Assembly (NCBI RefSeq): GCF_024323335.1
Contig: NC_066579.1
Span: 930,001 to 994,000 of the forward strand
Reading direction: 5' to 3'
Length of the DNA: 64,000 bases
Origin: Lathyrus oleraceus
Lineage: Eukaryota > Streptophyta > Magnoliopsida > Fabales > Fabaceae
Below the pieces are notes generated by a model. It did no database searches. It saw only the letters and a program-made list of their open reading frames with translations, and was not told the DNA's origin. How positions within the stretch are numbered: position 1 is the stretch's first letter; each line of letters opens with the position of its first letter. Positions 45,904 through 58,125 of the stretch are shown here, in pieces. The translations under genes and the position numbers were made by a program.

Positions 45904-47401
45904 TTTTGTTTGGGTTTAATCATCACAATTATATGTCATTTTTGTTTTTGATGTTGCAAAATTAATTTAGATTAATCTCTGAAATATGTAGGTAATATTT
46001 ATTTAAGTCTTTTTGATAATAATATTATATAAATAAAATTAAATATGCTACCTACAAAAGCTATACAATAAAATAACAATGATTTAAAACTAAATGACAT
46101 ATATTTCTAAGAATTAAAACTAAATAAAAGAAATTATATATTTGTAGAGACTAAATCTATATTTAAATTTTTATTTTTATTTTTATTTTTTTTTGATAGA
46201 TGCATCTCACTCGTACTTTTTATCTTCTATTTTTCTATTGAATTAAGAGCATTCTGACATCAAGGGAATAGCTAAACATCTCGATTATGTTGCCATTACT
46301 AGCTACCCTTATCCTTTGTCCATAACTCAAATAAAAATAAAAATAAAATGAAAATTATGTACATGAGACAACTATACCAAAACACTGAACAAAAGGAATA
46401 GTAAAAACTACTCTACGAAAAATGGTAATAGGGAAGACCTAACTTATCCCTCATAAAGGTATTTTGTTAATTAGAATCATCAGTTCTGCAGCAAAGATGA
46501 AATCAAAACTATAAGAATTCGAATAATTCTTCAAGGATAGATGATGTTAATCACTAATAAGGTCCAGAAATACCTTAAATACGTAAAAACTTATTGACTT
46601 ATTTTACAAGCAATCATGATAAAAAAAACCCAATTTACCTATAAAAAGCATTAAAACAAACTTTTAGGATTTTTCTAGTATGTATTAATCAAAAACATGT
46701 AAAAAGAACTGGAAAATCACCATAGCATAAAGGCCTAGCCAAAACAAAGTCCTAATAAAGTTTCAGCCAAGACGGGTTCGATGAGTCATGACTATTGGCA
46801 CTCCTAGCAAACTCAAGAAGCTAGAAGACTTCAATGTTAAGTTACTTCATGGTGAAGGAAGGGTTGCTTCTTTGATCGAGAGAGCAGTGCTCCCAGTGCC
46901 AAAGGGGGAATATGGCTAACTGTTTCCCTAACTAGGAGTTGCTTACCTTAAAAGAAAAGCAGGCTTGCTAGTCGAGAGGACAATGCGCCCATTGAAACTC
47001 TTGTTTCATCAATAATAAATAGGGGTTCCCAAATAAATTTTAGGGGAGTTTCGGTGGATTGAGGTAGTATATAACTGGAGTAGGTTCACATTGGTCTCCC
47101 ACATGAGAATAAGAGTGGGAGATTTAAGGCAGGAACGTTGCTCGGGTGATATGGCAGATAAAATTCAAAGATTATCTTTGCGGGATTATCGAAACAACTA
47201 CGATGAGTAAGCGTAGCTAAAAATATCTTTGTTGGATGTAGATGTAGTCATTATATTCCAGTACTGAATAGTTCATGGAGTTCTATGTAAGTTTATTCAA
47301 GATTTAATATTGATGGATCTTTGTTATTAATACATGTTTTAGATTTGCTACCTAAAACTTATTTTCATGGTGTGACTTGACATTCTAAAGGTGTTGGTCA
47401 T
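45904..47401. other. Remaining non-coding sequence of internal region 2
   Basis: No gene. It is collinear with about 35521-37044. A conserved block at 46740-47200 matches 36400-36850. Confidence 0.65.
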
Positions 47402-49254
47402 TGTCATACCAAAAATTTAGATCCCGTTTACTTTATCCATCTCAGTCTTTTAAAACCATAGTTTCCATTAGGGTAGGTTTGGTGCATGAGTGCCTTGTGT
47501 CACTCTCAGTTCACCCAAGTTATCATTTGAGGCCATGTTCCATCTAAGTCATTCATGAGTAAGTCATATGGTCAACTCGAATGACCTAAAAGTCAAAGGA
47601 GGACCATTTTGACTTTTATCCTCTTTTTTAAGTTCACTGGCACATAAAGAGTTTTTTATTTTTGTTGCAAATATTACTATTTTTGGTCATTGTGATTATT
47701 TAGCAAAATTAGTAATTTTATTATTAAGTATTAAGTATTATTTAGATTATTATTAAGTATTATCATTAAATTATTATCTATTAGTATTATTATTTATTAT
47801 TATTGGGTTATTGTTTTTTATTATTATTAGGAAATTATTATTACTATTATTATTATTTATAATTAATAGAATTATTATTAGTATTTTTAATTATCATTTT
47901 TTTAATATTAAGTAGAGTGCCTTTTTATTTTTCTCTTTATAAACTTATTATTTTCTCAATAACGTTTCTATCATTTTTTTCTCTAATATTAATTTTGTTA
48001 TTATAATGAGTCAACAAAGTTAAACAAAAGCCCAAAAGTCGAAAATCATAAAAAACCTAAAGTAGCGTGAACAATGGAATCAAAGAGGCTCAAATCGAAT
48101 CAAAAATTAAAAATATAATCTTTTCATTTATGTGGAATTTCTATTACATTTCAATATGTGAAGACTAACAAATTACATCCAAAACTTCCTAATCTAATCA
48201 ATATAACATGAAAACCTAAACCTAATTTTCACTATAAATAACAAAGCATTTTTTACAATTCTTCATTCACAAATTCTAACCCTAAGTTGTTGTTCTTCAC
48301 CCTAAAGAACAACAACAATTAATGCCCTAAACTTTTGCTCCAACCGCTCCATCAGGATTCCATAAGCAAGACCTTGCATCAAAAGGAAAAATAAAGACAA
48401 CCGTAAGGAAGAAACGAAAGTCGAAGAGAGGAGTATTAAAAAGAAAGAAAGATCAAAGGAAATATATTACCTTTTCACTGGGGAAAGTCTTATCCTTGTA
48501 GGTAGGCTTGCTTGTTGAACCTCTTCGCATGATTGGTTGAGTTTCATAAGAGTTATAGTTTTTATTGTAGTTCTGTGGATTGTTTTAAGTTTACATGTTT
48601 CTCTAGTATGATTTAGGTATGGGAAAGGTTTGGTTTGAGTTCAAACAGAAGGTGATTTTGGGGTTTTAGGGTTTGAGATTTTTTGGCTTGATGTTATTGT
48701 TTTAAGGGTGGATTAAGATTTAAGAAGCTAGGATCTAAGGTTTGGAAAAAGGGTAGGGTAGATTTGGAATGGGTTAGGTATGATTCTGGGTTGATTTAGG
48801 TTTAGAGGTTGAAGGTTGAAGAAGAAGATGAAGGTTCTGGGTAGTTAGGGTTCTTGGATTTAGCTTTATGGTTCATGTTAATATTCTTAGGGTTCATAGG
48901 AATCTGGGTGTAAATTGAAGGTTAGGGTTAGGGTTTGTTAGGATTCATGTTTTTGGTTAAAGGTTCTTAGGGTTTGGGGTTTCTAAAGCATAAGGTTCGT
49001 GTTTGGTTGAAGATTTGGGTTAGTGTTCATCATCTTGATGAACACCGATTGAAAGGGATGATCCAGTAAGGGTTGATAGGGTGGAAGCACCAGCAGAGGA
49101 GATTTCTAGCTGAAGTTTTTTAGAGAGAGGGGAGAGCCTTAGGGTGGTGGTCTTAGAGATAGAGAAAAAGGCGTAGAAAGAAGAGGGAAAAGGGATCAGA
49201 GAGAAAAAAAAAGATAAGGAAATAAGAGTTTCTGAAGAGAGTTTCATTTATATA
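47402..49254 (+). repeat. LTR3 of the compound Tat-type unit, part before the Sirevirus
   Basis: It starts TGTCATACC and parallels LTR2 to about 47935, then carries sequence that LTR2 has lost. It includes polypyrimidine, AGGGTTTAGG-like and GA-rich stretches typical of long legume LTRs. The Sirevirus is inserted at ATATA (49250-49254). The LTR resumes at 62172. ORFs here are not supported. Confidence 0.7.
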
Positions 49255-51015
49255 TGTAAGGGCAAACTGTCATACAACATACGATCATAGGTTTCGATGA
49301 TGACAAATGACCACCATGGATGAATCGGCATTGTCGATTCCACCTCTACAAAACAAATGCAACATATCACCTATCATATCCTTTTCTATGCTCATCTAAA
49401 CTGTTATATTTCATACAACATATGTGGATAAAACGTGGTCATGAAAAAATGCATGAAAACCAAAAAAATATGAATTTTTGCAGATTTGCAGGGTTTGAGT
49501 CGACCACAGGGTCGGCGCATAACATAGTGCATTTCCCACGGGTCAGCGCACAAAAAGCTTGAGTCGACCGCAGGGGTCAACGCATGAACCACGGGTCAGC
49601 GCACGCCGACCTATGGTCGATGCATACTGGTGTACTTTTCAGCCTGTCCAAAACTGCAGGCTATGCATCGACACATAGACCTGTTATGGTCGACCGTTCG
49701 TGCGCAAATTCAGTTTTTAAGTATTTCCCACTCTGTTTGAAAAGCTGTTAAGTGGGTTGGTTGGTTTGTTACTATAAATAGAAGTTTAGTTACTTGTATC
49801 AACAAACATTTGTCAAATTGATTTCAAGTGTTCAAAGAACAAGAAAAAGTGAAATAGGTGTCCAAGATTCATCATCTTCATCTTCAACATCTCACAACAC
49901 ATCAACTACACACAACCATTTTTGAAGTGCTTTGTGATTGGTTAAAGGTGATAACGTTTGAAGCCGAGATTGGGGAATCCGGTTCAGGTTGAAGCTTGCG
50001 ACAGGTTTTTTCTTGAATAAAACCTTTAGGGTTTTGTCCTCCAAGACTGGTTTGTTTTTGGGGGGTTTTTGGACGAATTCTTCATCAATTTTCAGCAGAG
50101 CGAAGGTGATTGAGAAGAGGAAGTCTTCATCAATCTAGTAGCGGATTCAGTGATATTGAAGGGAAGATTTCGGGTTCGATTTGTTGTAGTTGATATCAGC
50201 CGGGCCGAGGGTTTGAAGAACTGAGGGTTATTCAACAAAGGGGCTGGAATCGGAGGTCTATCAACAACAATCGAAGGACTTGATTCACCTTGAATCAAGG
50301 AATAAGGAGTGAAAGCAACATTCAACGTCTTGAGAATTCTGTTGTATATTTGCTTTGCAATCCTTGTATAAACGGTTATACTCAACAAGTGATATCTATT
50401 AAATCATCTCAATTCTAGTTTTAGAATTGAGGGCAGACGTACCCCGAAGCTAGGACGACGGGGGAACTGCCTCATCAAATCTTTGTCTTCTCTATTTTTC
50501 AGCATATTTATTTTGGCTTAAAAAATAAGTGATTTTTGTATAAGCACTTTATCAAACCTTGATATTAATTGAGTAAGAAGTTAAAACTCTATTTTTGAAT
50601 CCAAAGTACAATAAGAAATTGTACTAGACTAATTTGAATCACTTACTCAACATAAATATCACTTTGAGTGTTTTCGCACACCAAGTGTTTGATAATTTGC
50701 CTAAACCAAAATTATCTTAGTTGTGTATCTAGTTTGGTTTGCTCTTTCAATCATTGGAACTAGGAATCCTAGTAAGTGAAACAAATCATTGATAGTGTGA
50801 CTAGTGCAGTGATTCGTATTCTACATTATCACTAATCCATAGGCTTGACGCATATCCGGTTTTCCAATAACAGTTCGTTTTAGACTATATTTTCCTCGGC
50901 CGCTTCCGCACTTAAAACAAATTTTCAAAACCAATTTTTTAATTGGTAGCGCCGACTCAAATTTTAATTGGGATCTATTCAACCCCCCATTCTAGATCCG
51001 TGCCATAGTCTAACA
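49255..51015 (+). repeat. 5' LTR of the Sirevirus
   Basis: 1,761 bp. The TATA box TATAAATA is at 49773-49780. GTCGAC-like and GGTCAGCGCA motifs cluster at 49499-49695. Confidence 0.92.
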
Positions 51016-51017
51016 AG

Positions 51018-51030
51018 TGGTATCAGGAGC
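51018..51030 (+). other. Sirevirus primer binding site
   Basis: TGGTATCAGGAGC, two bases after the LTR, matches the initiator-Met tRNA primer site with one extra base. Confidence 0.85.
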
Positions 51031-51071
51031 TCCGGTTTACTCCGTGCTTCAAAATATAACTTTGATAGAAA

Positions 51072-51776
51072 ATGGCTAACGAACCTAAAGGGGTTTATAA
51101 TAGAGCTCCCGTTTTCAATGGTGAAAATTATAGTTATTGGAAAGACTGTATGCGGGTGCACATAAATTCCATAGATAGAAAAATATGGAACGTTATTCTC
51201 AATGGTCCAATTGAAATAACCATGACCAATGAGAATGATGAATTAGTGCCAAAGCCCGAAGCACAATGCACCGATGATGATGAAAAGAAATACAATTATG
51301 ATTGTAAAGCCAAAAATATCCTAATCTTCTCATTAGGTGTAGATGAATACTATCGTGTATCCCATTGTCCTACTGCTAAGGCCATGTGGGATTTACTACA
51401 AATTGCCCATGAGGGGACGAACGATGTTAAGTTGGCAAGAATCAACACACTAACACAAGAGTTTGATCTCTTTTTCATGGAGCAAGGGGAAACCATTGCT
51501 GACATGCAAAAGAGATTTACTCATCTCATCAATCGATTACATTCACTAGGTAGGCCGGTTTCTAATGATATTGCTACTAATAAGATCTTGAGATGTCTTA
51601 ACAGGGAATGGCAGCCGAAAGTGACCGCCATCAAAGAAGCAAATGATCTCACCATATTAGACTTAACAACATTATTTGGCAAACTACAAGAGCACGAACA
51701 AGTACTCTTGAGCCTAGAACAACACGAAAAGAAAGAAAAGAAGGACAAAACAAAGGTGAGTGAAAAAAATCAATAG
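51072..51776 (+). CDS. Sirevirus gag, N-terminal part
   Basis: Structural protein of the particle. It starts MANEPKGVYNRAPVFNGENY, the usual copia gag opening, and continues with a UBN2-like domain (WDLLQIAHEGTNDVK, MQKRFTHLINRLHSLGR, ILRCLNREWQPKVTAI). A Lys/Glu-rich stretch follows, with a TAG at 51774-51776. Just upstream lies an A7 run in which the in-frame codons AAA AAT form a canonical -1 slippery heptamer (A AAA AAT, 51764-51770). The zinc-knuckle part continues in the -1 frame. A single-base deletion or true programmed frameshifting would both explain this. Confidence 0.85.
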   Translation: MANEPKGVYNRAPVFNGENYSYWKDCMRVHINSIDRKIWNVILNGPIEITMTNENDELVPKPEAQCTDDDEKKYNYDCKAKNILIFSLGVDEYYRVSHCPTAKAMWDLLQIAHEGTNDVKLARINTLTQEFDLFFMEQGETIADMQKRFTHLINRLHSLGRPVSNDIATNKILRCLNREWQPKVTAIKEANDLTILDLTTLFGKLQEHEQVLLSLEQHEKKEKKDKTKVSEKNQ

Positions 51777-52825
51777 CTCTTAAGACTTCCTCCTCGAAGT
51801 CTCAAGCAAAAGAGCAAAGTGATTATTCCTCGAGCAACAAAGAAGAAGAGGACAAGAGCGAAGATATGGGATTGTTCGTTAAACGTTACAATCGTTACGT
51901 GAGAAAGAACGACATCCAACATTCCGATAAGAACTTGGTAAATTTCCGGAAACAATCGAGGTACTCTAAAGATGATGACTCAAAAGGTAAAAAGACTAGA
52001 GGGTCATGCTACACTTGTGGGAAGCCCGGTCATTACAAACCGGACTGTCCGATGAACAAGAAGACAAAGGAAAAGGAATCATACAAATCACACAAGAAAT
52101 CATCAAAGCCAAGGAGAGCATACATAGCTTGGGAAAGCGATAACGACTCCTCCGATGATGAAAGTTCTAGTGATGAAGATGAAGCTGCAAACCTATGCCT
52201 CTCTGCTCATCAAAAGAACAAAAAGAAACAGGTACGACATGTTAAATATGAAAAATCCTCTAGTATGTCTCATCATGAATTACAAGCTGCATTTGATACT
52301 TTACACTGTGAAGCGAAAGAGGCCTTTAAAAAGCTCGCCTCAAATAACCAATTTTTTTCCCATTTGGAACAAAAAATTCGAGAATCCGAAAGGAAACTTG
52401 AGGCACTCAAAGCTTCTATTGTAGAAAGCACAAAAGCAGGTTGTGAGGACCTTAGAAATAGGATAATAAACTTTGGGTGTGATACTTGTTATATTTGGCA
52501 AGGTGAAGTAAGAAACCTAAAGGCCAAACTTGACAAGGCTCTTGAGCCCAAGATTACCTTTGCAATCGATAAATCAAACTTTCGAAAAAGTATGGTTAAC
52601 CCATATCAAAAATATAAATATGTTATAAAGGATGAAGATAGAAAAGGTAATCAAAATGTTAATTTCTCTTGTCTTTATTGTTGCAAGAAAGGGCACTCCA
52701 TTGCTAAATGCAGGTTTAGGAGATTCTTAGTTCCTAAAGGCATTTATCAATGGCTGCCCAAATGCAACCATTTCGTTACTCACCATTCAGGACCCAATAA
52801 GCCATTGGGTACCTTCTCGTGTTAA
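51771..52825 (+). CDS. Sirevirus gag C-terminal part with zinc knuckles
   Basis: In the -1 frame after the A7 run the sequence reads SIALKTSSSKSQAKEQSDYS, then DMGLFVKRYNRYV. A first zinc knuckle CYTCGKPGHYKPDC follows, then a long acidic and coiled segment and a second knuckle CLYCCKKGHSIAKC near residue 270 of the open part. These bind element RNA. The ORF ends at TAA (52823-52825), a few codons after an apparent extra base near 52800. Downstream, frame-shifted sequence leads into the protease. Confidence 0.82.
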
Positions 52826-52875
52826 TTGCATTTCCATAGGTACAATGCCTAGAGACCACCGAAAGAAGATGGGTT

Positions 52876-54440
52876 ATGGACAGTGGATGCTCAAGGCACA
52901 TGTCAGGAGACATATCACTCTTCATTGACTTCGTGGCTAAGAAGAAAGGATATGTAACCTATGGTGACAACAACCGTGGAGCAATACTAGGTAAAGGTAG
53001 TGTAGGTAACCCTTCTTCCACTACTATTTCTGATGTATTGCTTGTCGAAGGTCTTAAACACAATCTACTTAGCATCAGTCAATCATGTGACAAAGGATAC
53101 AATGTATCATTTTCAAAAGATTGTTGCAAAATTGTACATAATGATGATAAGAAGAGTATGTTTAATGGCCTGCGAGTGAATAATATCTATATGTTAGACT
53201 TGAACGAAGTATCGTTAACAAGTGACAAATGCCTTGTAACAATGAGTGAAGATTCATGGTTATGGCATAGGCGTTTAGCACATGTTAACTTTGACTTACT
53301 AAACAAAGTAGTCTCAAAAGATCTAGTCCTAGGTCTCCCCAAAATAAAGTTCACCAAGGATCACCTTTGTGATGCTTGTCAAAAAGGGAAGAAAACGAGG
53401 ATCTCATTTAAATCCAAAAATATCGTTTCAACAACGAGACCTCTCGAACTTCTTCATATGGACTTATTTGGGTCGTCTAGGATTAAAAGTCTAGGAGGAA
53501 ATTATTACGGTTTCGTAATAGTGGACGATTTTTCTAGATTTTGTTGGACTATCTTTTTAGTAAGCAAGAGCATACGTTCTCCGCCTTTGAAAGGTTTGCT
53601 AAGCTTTCCCAAAATAAATTAAATACAAACATTGTTTCAATTAGAAGCGATCATGGGGGTGAGTTCAAAAACCATTTATTTGAAGAATATTGCGGTAACC
53701 ATGGTATCGATCATAACTTCTCCGCTCCACGTACTCCTCAACAAAATGGGGTTGTGGAGCGTAAAAATCGGATTTTGGAAGAATTGGGAAGAACAATGAT
53801 TAACGAAAGTGGTTTACCGAAATATTTTTGGGCCGACGCCATTTGTACGGCGTGTTATGTTTTGAATAGGGTGCTCATTCGCCCAATTCTAAATAAAACA
53901 CCGTATGAGCTTTTAAAAGGGAGAAAGCCAAATGTTTCTCACTTACATGTTTTTGGTTGCAAATGTTTTGTATTAAATAATGGAAAGGAAAACTTGGGCA
54001 AATTCGATTCCAAGGCCGACGAAGGTATCTTCCTCGGATACTCTGAATCGAGTAAAGCATATAGAATATATAATAAACGAGTACTTGCTGTGGAAGAGTC
54101 TGTGCATGTCACTTTTGATGAATCCTATCCGAGAAACGTCGGAAAGGGTAGTGTTGTTCATGGTGCAGGTACATCTACGGAAGACATACTCAAGGGTGGC
54201 GAGCCAGGGATTGATCAACCCGACAAAGTCAAAGTTGAGGAGGATAAAGATGTACACCATGAGGAAACCAAGGTAGCTCATCCGCCTTCAAACGATGATC
54301 TCCCTCAAGCTTGGAAGTCTCCCAAAGACTATCCAATTGACAACATTCTCGGAGATATCTCAAAGGGTGTTACAACTCGATCGAAGCTAAGTAATTCTGT
54401 TATCACTTCGCCTTCGTCTCACAAATGGAACCTAAAAACC
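52876..54440 (+). pseudogene. Sirevirus protease and integrase, frame-broken
   Basis: Protease motif MDSGCSRHMSGD is followed by the pre-integrase domain (WLWHRRLAHVNFDLLNK, HLCDACQKGKKTR), which includes the zinc-binding His and Cys. The DDE core has LLHMDLFG and YYGFVIVDDFSRFCW, then a one-base loss near 53556-53562 moves the frame. It continues IVSIRSDHGGEF and TPQQNGVVERKNR with catalytic Asp and Glu visible. Next come YFWADAICTACYVLNR, LHVFGCKCFVLN and a variable linker. A further shift occurs near 54420. The enzyme would need at least two corrections, so the gene is dead as it stands. Confidence 0.85.
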
Positions 54441-55966
54441 CTAAAGAAGCCCTACTCGATGAACACTAGTTTTTGTCAATGCAGGAGGAACTAAATCAGT
54501 TCACTAGAAATGAGGTTTGGGACCTTGTCCCTCCTCCGCGAGATCATCGAGTAATCGGCACCCGATGGGTGTTTAGGAACAAGTTGGACGAAAACAGGGT
54601 AATAACCCGTAATAAGGCGCGTTTAGTCGCACAAGGGTATAACCAAGAGGAAGGCATCGACTATGAGGAAACTTATGCGTCGGTTGCCCGACTCGAGGCT
54701 GTACGCCTTCTCCTTGCCTTCGCTTGTGCGAAAGACTTTAAACTATTCCAAATGGATGTTAAGAGTGCGTTCCTTAACTGTTACATAAATGAAGAGGTCT
54801 ACGTTGCACAACCTCTGGGTTTTGAATCTCATGAGTATCCCGATCATGTTTACAAACTAAAAAGGGCTTTATATGGTCTCAAACAAGCTCCTAGAGCTTG
54901 GTATGAGCGACTAAGTAAATTTTTACTTGATCAAGGTTACTCAAGAGGAAAGGTTGACACAACCCTCTTTATTAAACGTCAAGGAAAGCACTTGATATTA
55001 GTACAAATTTATGTTGACAATATTATATTTGGGTCTACTAACATGAATCTCGTGAGAGAGTTTTCAGATCTTATGCAGGGTGAATTCGAAATGAGTATGA
55101 TGGGGGAGCTCACATACTTTCTCGGTTTGCAAATTAAATAACTCAATGAAGGAACATTCGTGAGTCAAACAAAGTATTGTTTGGACCTTATCAAGAGATT
55201 TGACATGGCAAAAGCCAAGGCCATTGACACCCCCATGCCAACATGTACAAACTTGAATAAAGATGAAAATGGTAAGGATGTAGAGGTAAAAAGGTATAGA
55301 GGTATGATTGGATCACTTCTCTATCTTACTGCTTCTCGTCCCGACATTATGTTTAGCGTATGTATGTGCGTAAGATATCAATCATGTCCCAAGGAATCCC
55401 ATCTAAAAGTTGTCAAACGAATACTTCGATACCTATCCGGTACTCCAAAGTATGGACTATGGTATTCCAAAGGTAATGATTGCTCATTGATGGGTTTCTC
55501 CGATTCCGACTTTGCTGGTTGCAAATCGGATAGGAAAAGCACCAGTGGTACTTGTCACTTATTTTCAAATTTCTTGGTCAGTTGGCACAGCAAGAAACAA
55601 GTTTCAGTTGCTCTATCAACCGCCGAAGCGGAATACGTTGTCGCCGGTAGTTGTTGTGCTCAAATCCTATGGATTAAGCAACAACTATTGGATTTTAACC
55701 TCAAACTCGAACGTATTCCCATTTTCCGTGACAATACAAGTGCCATTAATCTTACCAAAAATCCTGTGTTGCATTCTCGCACCAAACATATCGAAATTCG
55801 ACACCACTTTCTTCGGGATCATGTAGAGAAAGGTGATGTTGTATTTGAACATGTTAATACTGAAAATCAACTAGCGGACATTTTCACAAAGCCGCTAGCT
55901 ACTGAGCCTTTCTTTCATATTCGCCGAGAACTTGGTATTCTCGACATTTCGGAACGGGCGTCATAA
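54441..55966 (+). pseudogene. Sirevirus reverse transcriptase and RNase H, broken
   Basis: RT motifs: [48 protein letters not shown]. The catalytic motif reads QIYVDNIIFGS, with the second Asp of YVDD changed to Asn (codon AAT at 55018), which should abolish polymerase activity. Stops: TAG at about 54468 (a Trp codon) and TAA at 55139 (a Gln codon), both C:G to T:A. RNase H motifs are intact: GFSDSDFAGCKSDRKSTSG, STAEAEYV, RDNTSAINL, LHSRTKHIEIRHHFLRDHV, NQLADIFTK. The last part is open to the natural stop at 55964-55966. Confidence 0.87.
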
Positions 55967-56644
55967 ATTGCTTGCTTTATCTTATTTCATTTAAAACTAT
56001 AGTCTTGTACTTCTAACAAGTTGATGTTGTTGCAAGCACAAGTACATTGTTCATCAAGTTATTCCGGCATCGAGGTGATATTGTTCCTTTACCCTTCTCT
56101 CTCTCCCAACCTTCATAGTTAAATAGTTGTATTACATGATAATATTGTATATATATATGCATCGTTTCTTATGCCATATCTGTTTGGATGTTTAAATGTT
56201 GTGTGGCATTCTATTTATGTATCAAACATGTGAGCATATGTGCATAACAGTGAAAAACTGCAAAATTTGCCTGTATGAGTCGACCATAACAGGGCAATGG
56301 TCGACGCACACCTCAAAAATTTTCTCTTTTTCAAAATTCAAACAGTATGCGTCGACGCATGCAGAGGGTATGGTCGACGCATCGCACGAAAACTCAGTTT
56401 TTCTCTGCAGAAAACGTTCAAACTTCCCATGCATTTACATTTCAAATTCTCATTAAGTGTGCATTCAACCCACTACATTGTGAGTTGCATCTACCTAGTG
56501 CCCATTGTCTCTTGGCCTCTCCTCTTCCCAAAACCCTAAATCTTCATCTATAAAAAGGGTAAACTTCCTTCTTGCAAATCATTCTCAAAAACCTTCACCA
56601 AGCTTCACTCTCTTCCCTCACAAAAAGCTTCAAAATCATTACCA
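55967..56644 (+). promoter_or_regulatory. Region between RNase H and the extra ORF, with promoter-like elements
   Basis: No ORF is supported here. It contains two pairs of GTCGAC palindromes (56279/56300 and 56351/56373). An AAACCCTAAA telo-box-like motif lies at 56531-56540, and TATAAAAAG at 56549-56557, about 90 bp before an ATG in strong plant context (ACCAATGGC). This is what a plant gene promoter and short leader look like. Confidence 0.5.
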
Positions 56645-58125
56645 ATGGCTTCCTCATCCCGCAGACCTACCGGTAAGAGATCAAGGGAATCATCCTCTGC
56701 CTCTTTACCCATTACCGCTGTATCATTAGTTCCACCGGCTCTTGTCGACACCTTCAACAAAGACATTGGTAAAAGAGGAGTTGTCAGGCAACATGCCTTC
56801 TACAAACTCACAGCAGAACGCATGCATCTCGTAAAAATCATGTCTCTGCTACAGTATCACGACATTGTTAAATTCCTGGAATGCAATGCCAAATATAGCG
56901 AAGACCTGGTCCGTGTGTTCTACACTTGCCTTCATGACAAATTTCGTGGGCAAAAGTTTCACTCCAGGATCGACACAAGAAAGGTATCGTTTAAGTCTAA
57001 TGTTTGGAATAAATATTTTGATATGACATTGGCTGCTGATGAAAATCCTCTTGCTGCGGTAACTGATTCTCACCCAATATAAGGATATGAGTTTAAGAGC
57101 GCTTTGAACGCTATGCTGAAACGACCATACCCAGACCACATTGTGAACAGTGATGCGTTCCCACGAATTGTCACTGCCGGTAAACTGAAAACAGGTGAGC
57201 GCATTCTCCAGTGGATTGTGTCACGCATCCTGCGACCTAAGAAGGGTGGCCTTTCCCGAGTTGAACAAGCGGAGGTTCATCTCATATACATTCTGAAAAA
57301 TCAGCGTAAAATAAACTGGCCCTACTACATTGCTAGTAGGATGTTCAGCTTACGAGACTCTGGACGAGGAACGGCTCTTGCCTATGGATCTTTTATTCAA
57401 GAGGTTCTTACTGCAGCCGATGTGGATTATCCGTCCTTTCCGTATACCTCTATTTCCTCAGATAAAGAATTTAGCCTAAAAACTTTGTCTATGATGGGAT
57501 ATTTTTGGTGTGATGAGCGAAGAATATACAAATTTGTTCGCAGAGGGTATATTCCTACGACTGTTGAAGAAGATGATGAAAGTGATGAAAGTGAAGAAGA
57601 AGACCAAGAGGAAAATGAAGAAGAAGGAGCTGGACAAGCATTTAAGCAGCATGATAGTCCTCCACAAGCTGACACTCACGACTACACAAACTCAGCTTGG
57701 GTTCAGAATACCTATTCAACTGCAGAAGATGCCCCAACCATGGTGGCTGGGGTGAATGGCAACATATGGGCTGGTCAACACAACACCAATTCTATCAGCC
57801 GTATCAATATGGTGCCGAAGAATCTCCATCGTATCCTCCTCAACAAGAAAACTCTTCTGAACTTTTAGATATGATGCGAAATATGCAGCTGGCTCAACAA
57901 TCCTTCATACAAACTCAGGATGAGCGCTATGCTCATATTAGCAGCCAGCTTCAAGCACAAAATGAGAGGATTGATAGCCTCTCTACCAGCATGAATGAAC
58001 GGTATGCAGCATTCACCGAAACATTTGAACGACAGGAGCGGTCCGTCGATGTGGGGCTCAAGTATCTAAGTATTGTTACTGACCAAATAACGGATGCTTG
58101 TTTCAGTCGAGGACGAGGCCATTAG
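56645..58125 (+). pseudogene. Sirevirus extra ORF (plant-transposon-domain-like, coiled-coil protein)
   Basis: It starts MASSSRRPTGKRSRESSSAS in good Kozak context. The N-terminal ~330 codons (VDTFNKDIGKRGVVRQHAF, IVKFLECNAKYSEDLVRVFY, KSNVWNKYFDMTL, RILRPKKGGLSRVEQAEVHLIY) resemble the putative plant transposon protein domain found in many legume and cereal repeats. A Glu/Asp-rich tract and a Gln-rich coiled coil (ERYAHISSQLQAQNERIDSL, YAAFTETFERQERS) follow. I see no signal peptide or membrane segment, so a viral-envelope role is not supported. A TAA at 57080 (fits a Gln codon) and a frame shift near 57750 break it; together they span about 490 codons. Function unknown. Confidence 0.75.

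Noticed and set aside
48880..48965. Telomere-like TTAGGG motifs (GGTTAGGGTTAGGGTTTG)
   Set aside because: Only two or three imperfect units within an LTR rich in AGGGTTT; plant telomeres are longer TTTAGGG arrays.
49020..49247. 75-residue Ser/Leu-rich minus-strand ORF in LTR3
   Set aside because: It arises from the GA-rich tract read in reverse; no homology recognised.
56645..58125. Envelope-like gene of the Sirevirus
   Set aside because: No signal peptide, hydrophobic anchor or Cys pattern; the product looks cytoplasmic or nuclear with a coiled coil.
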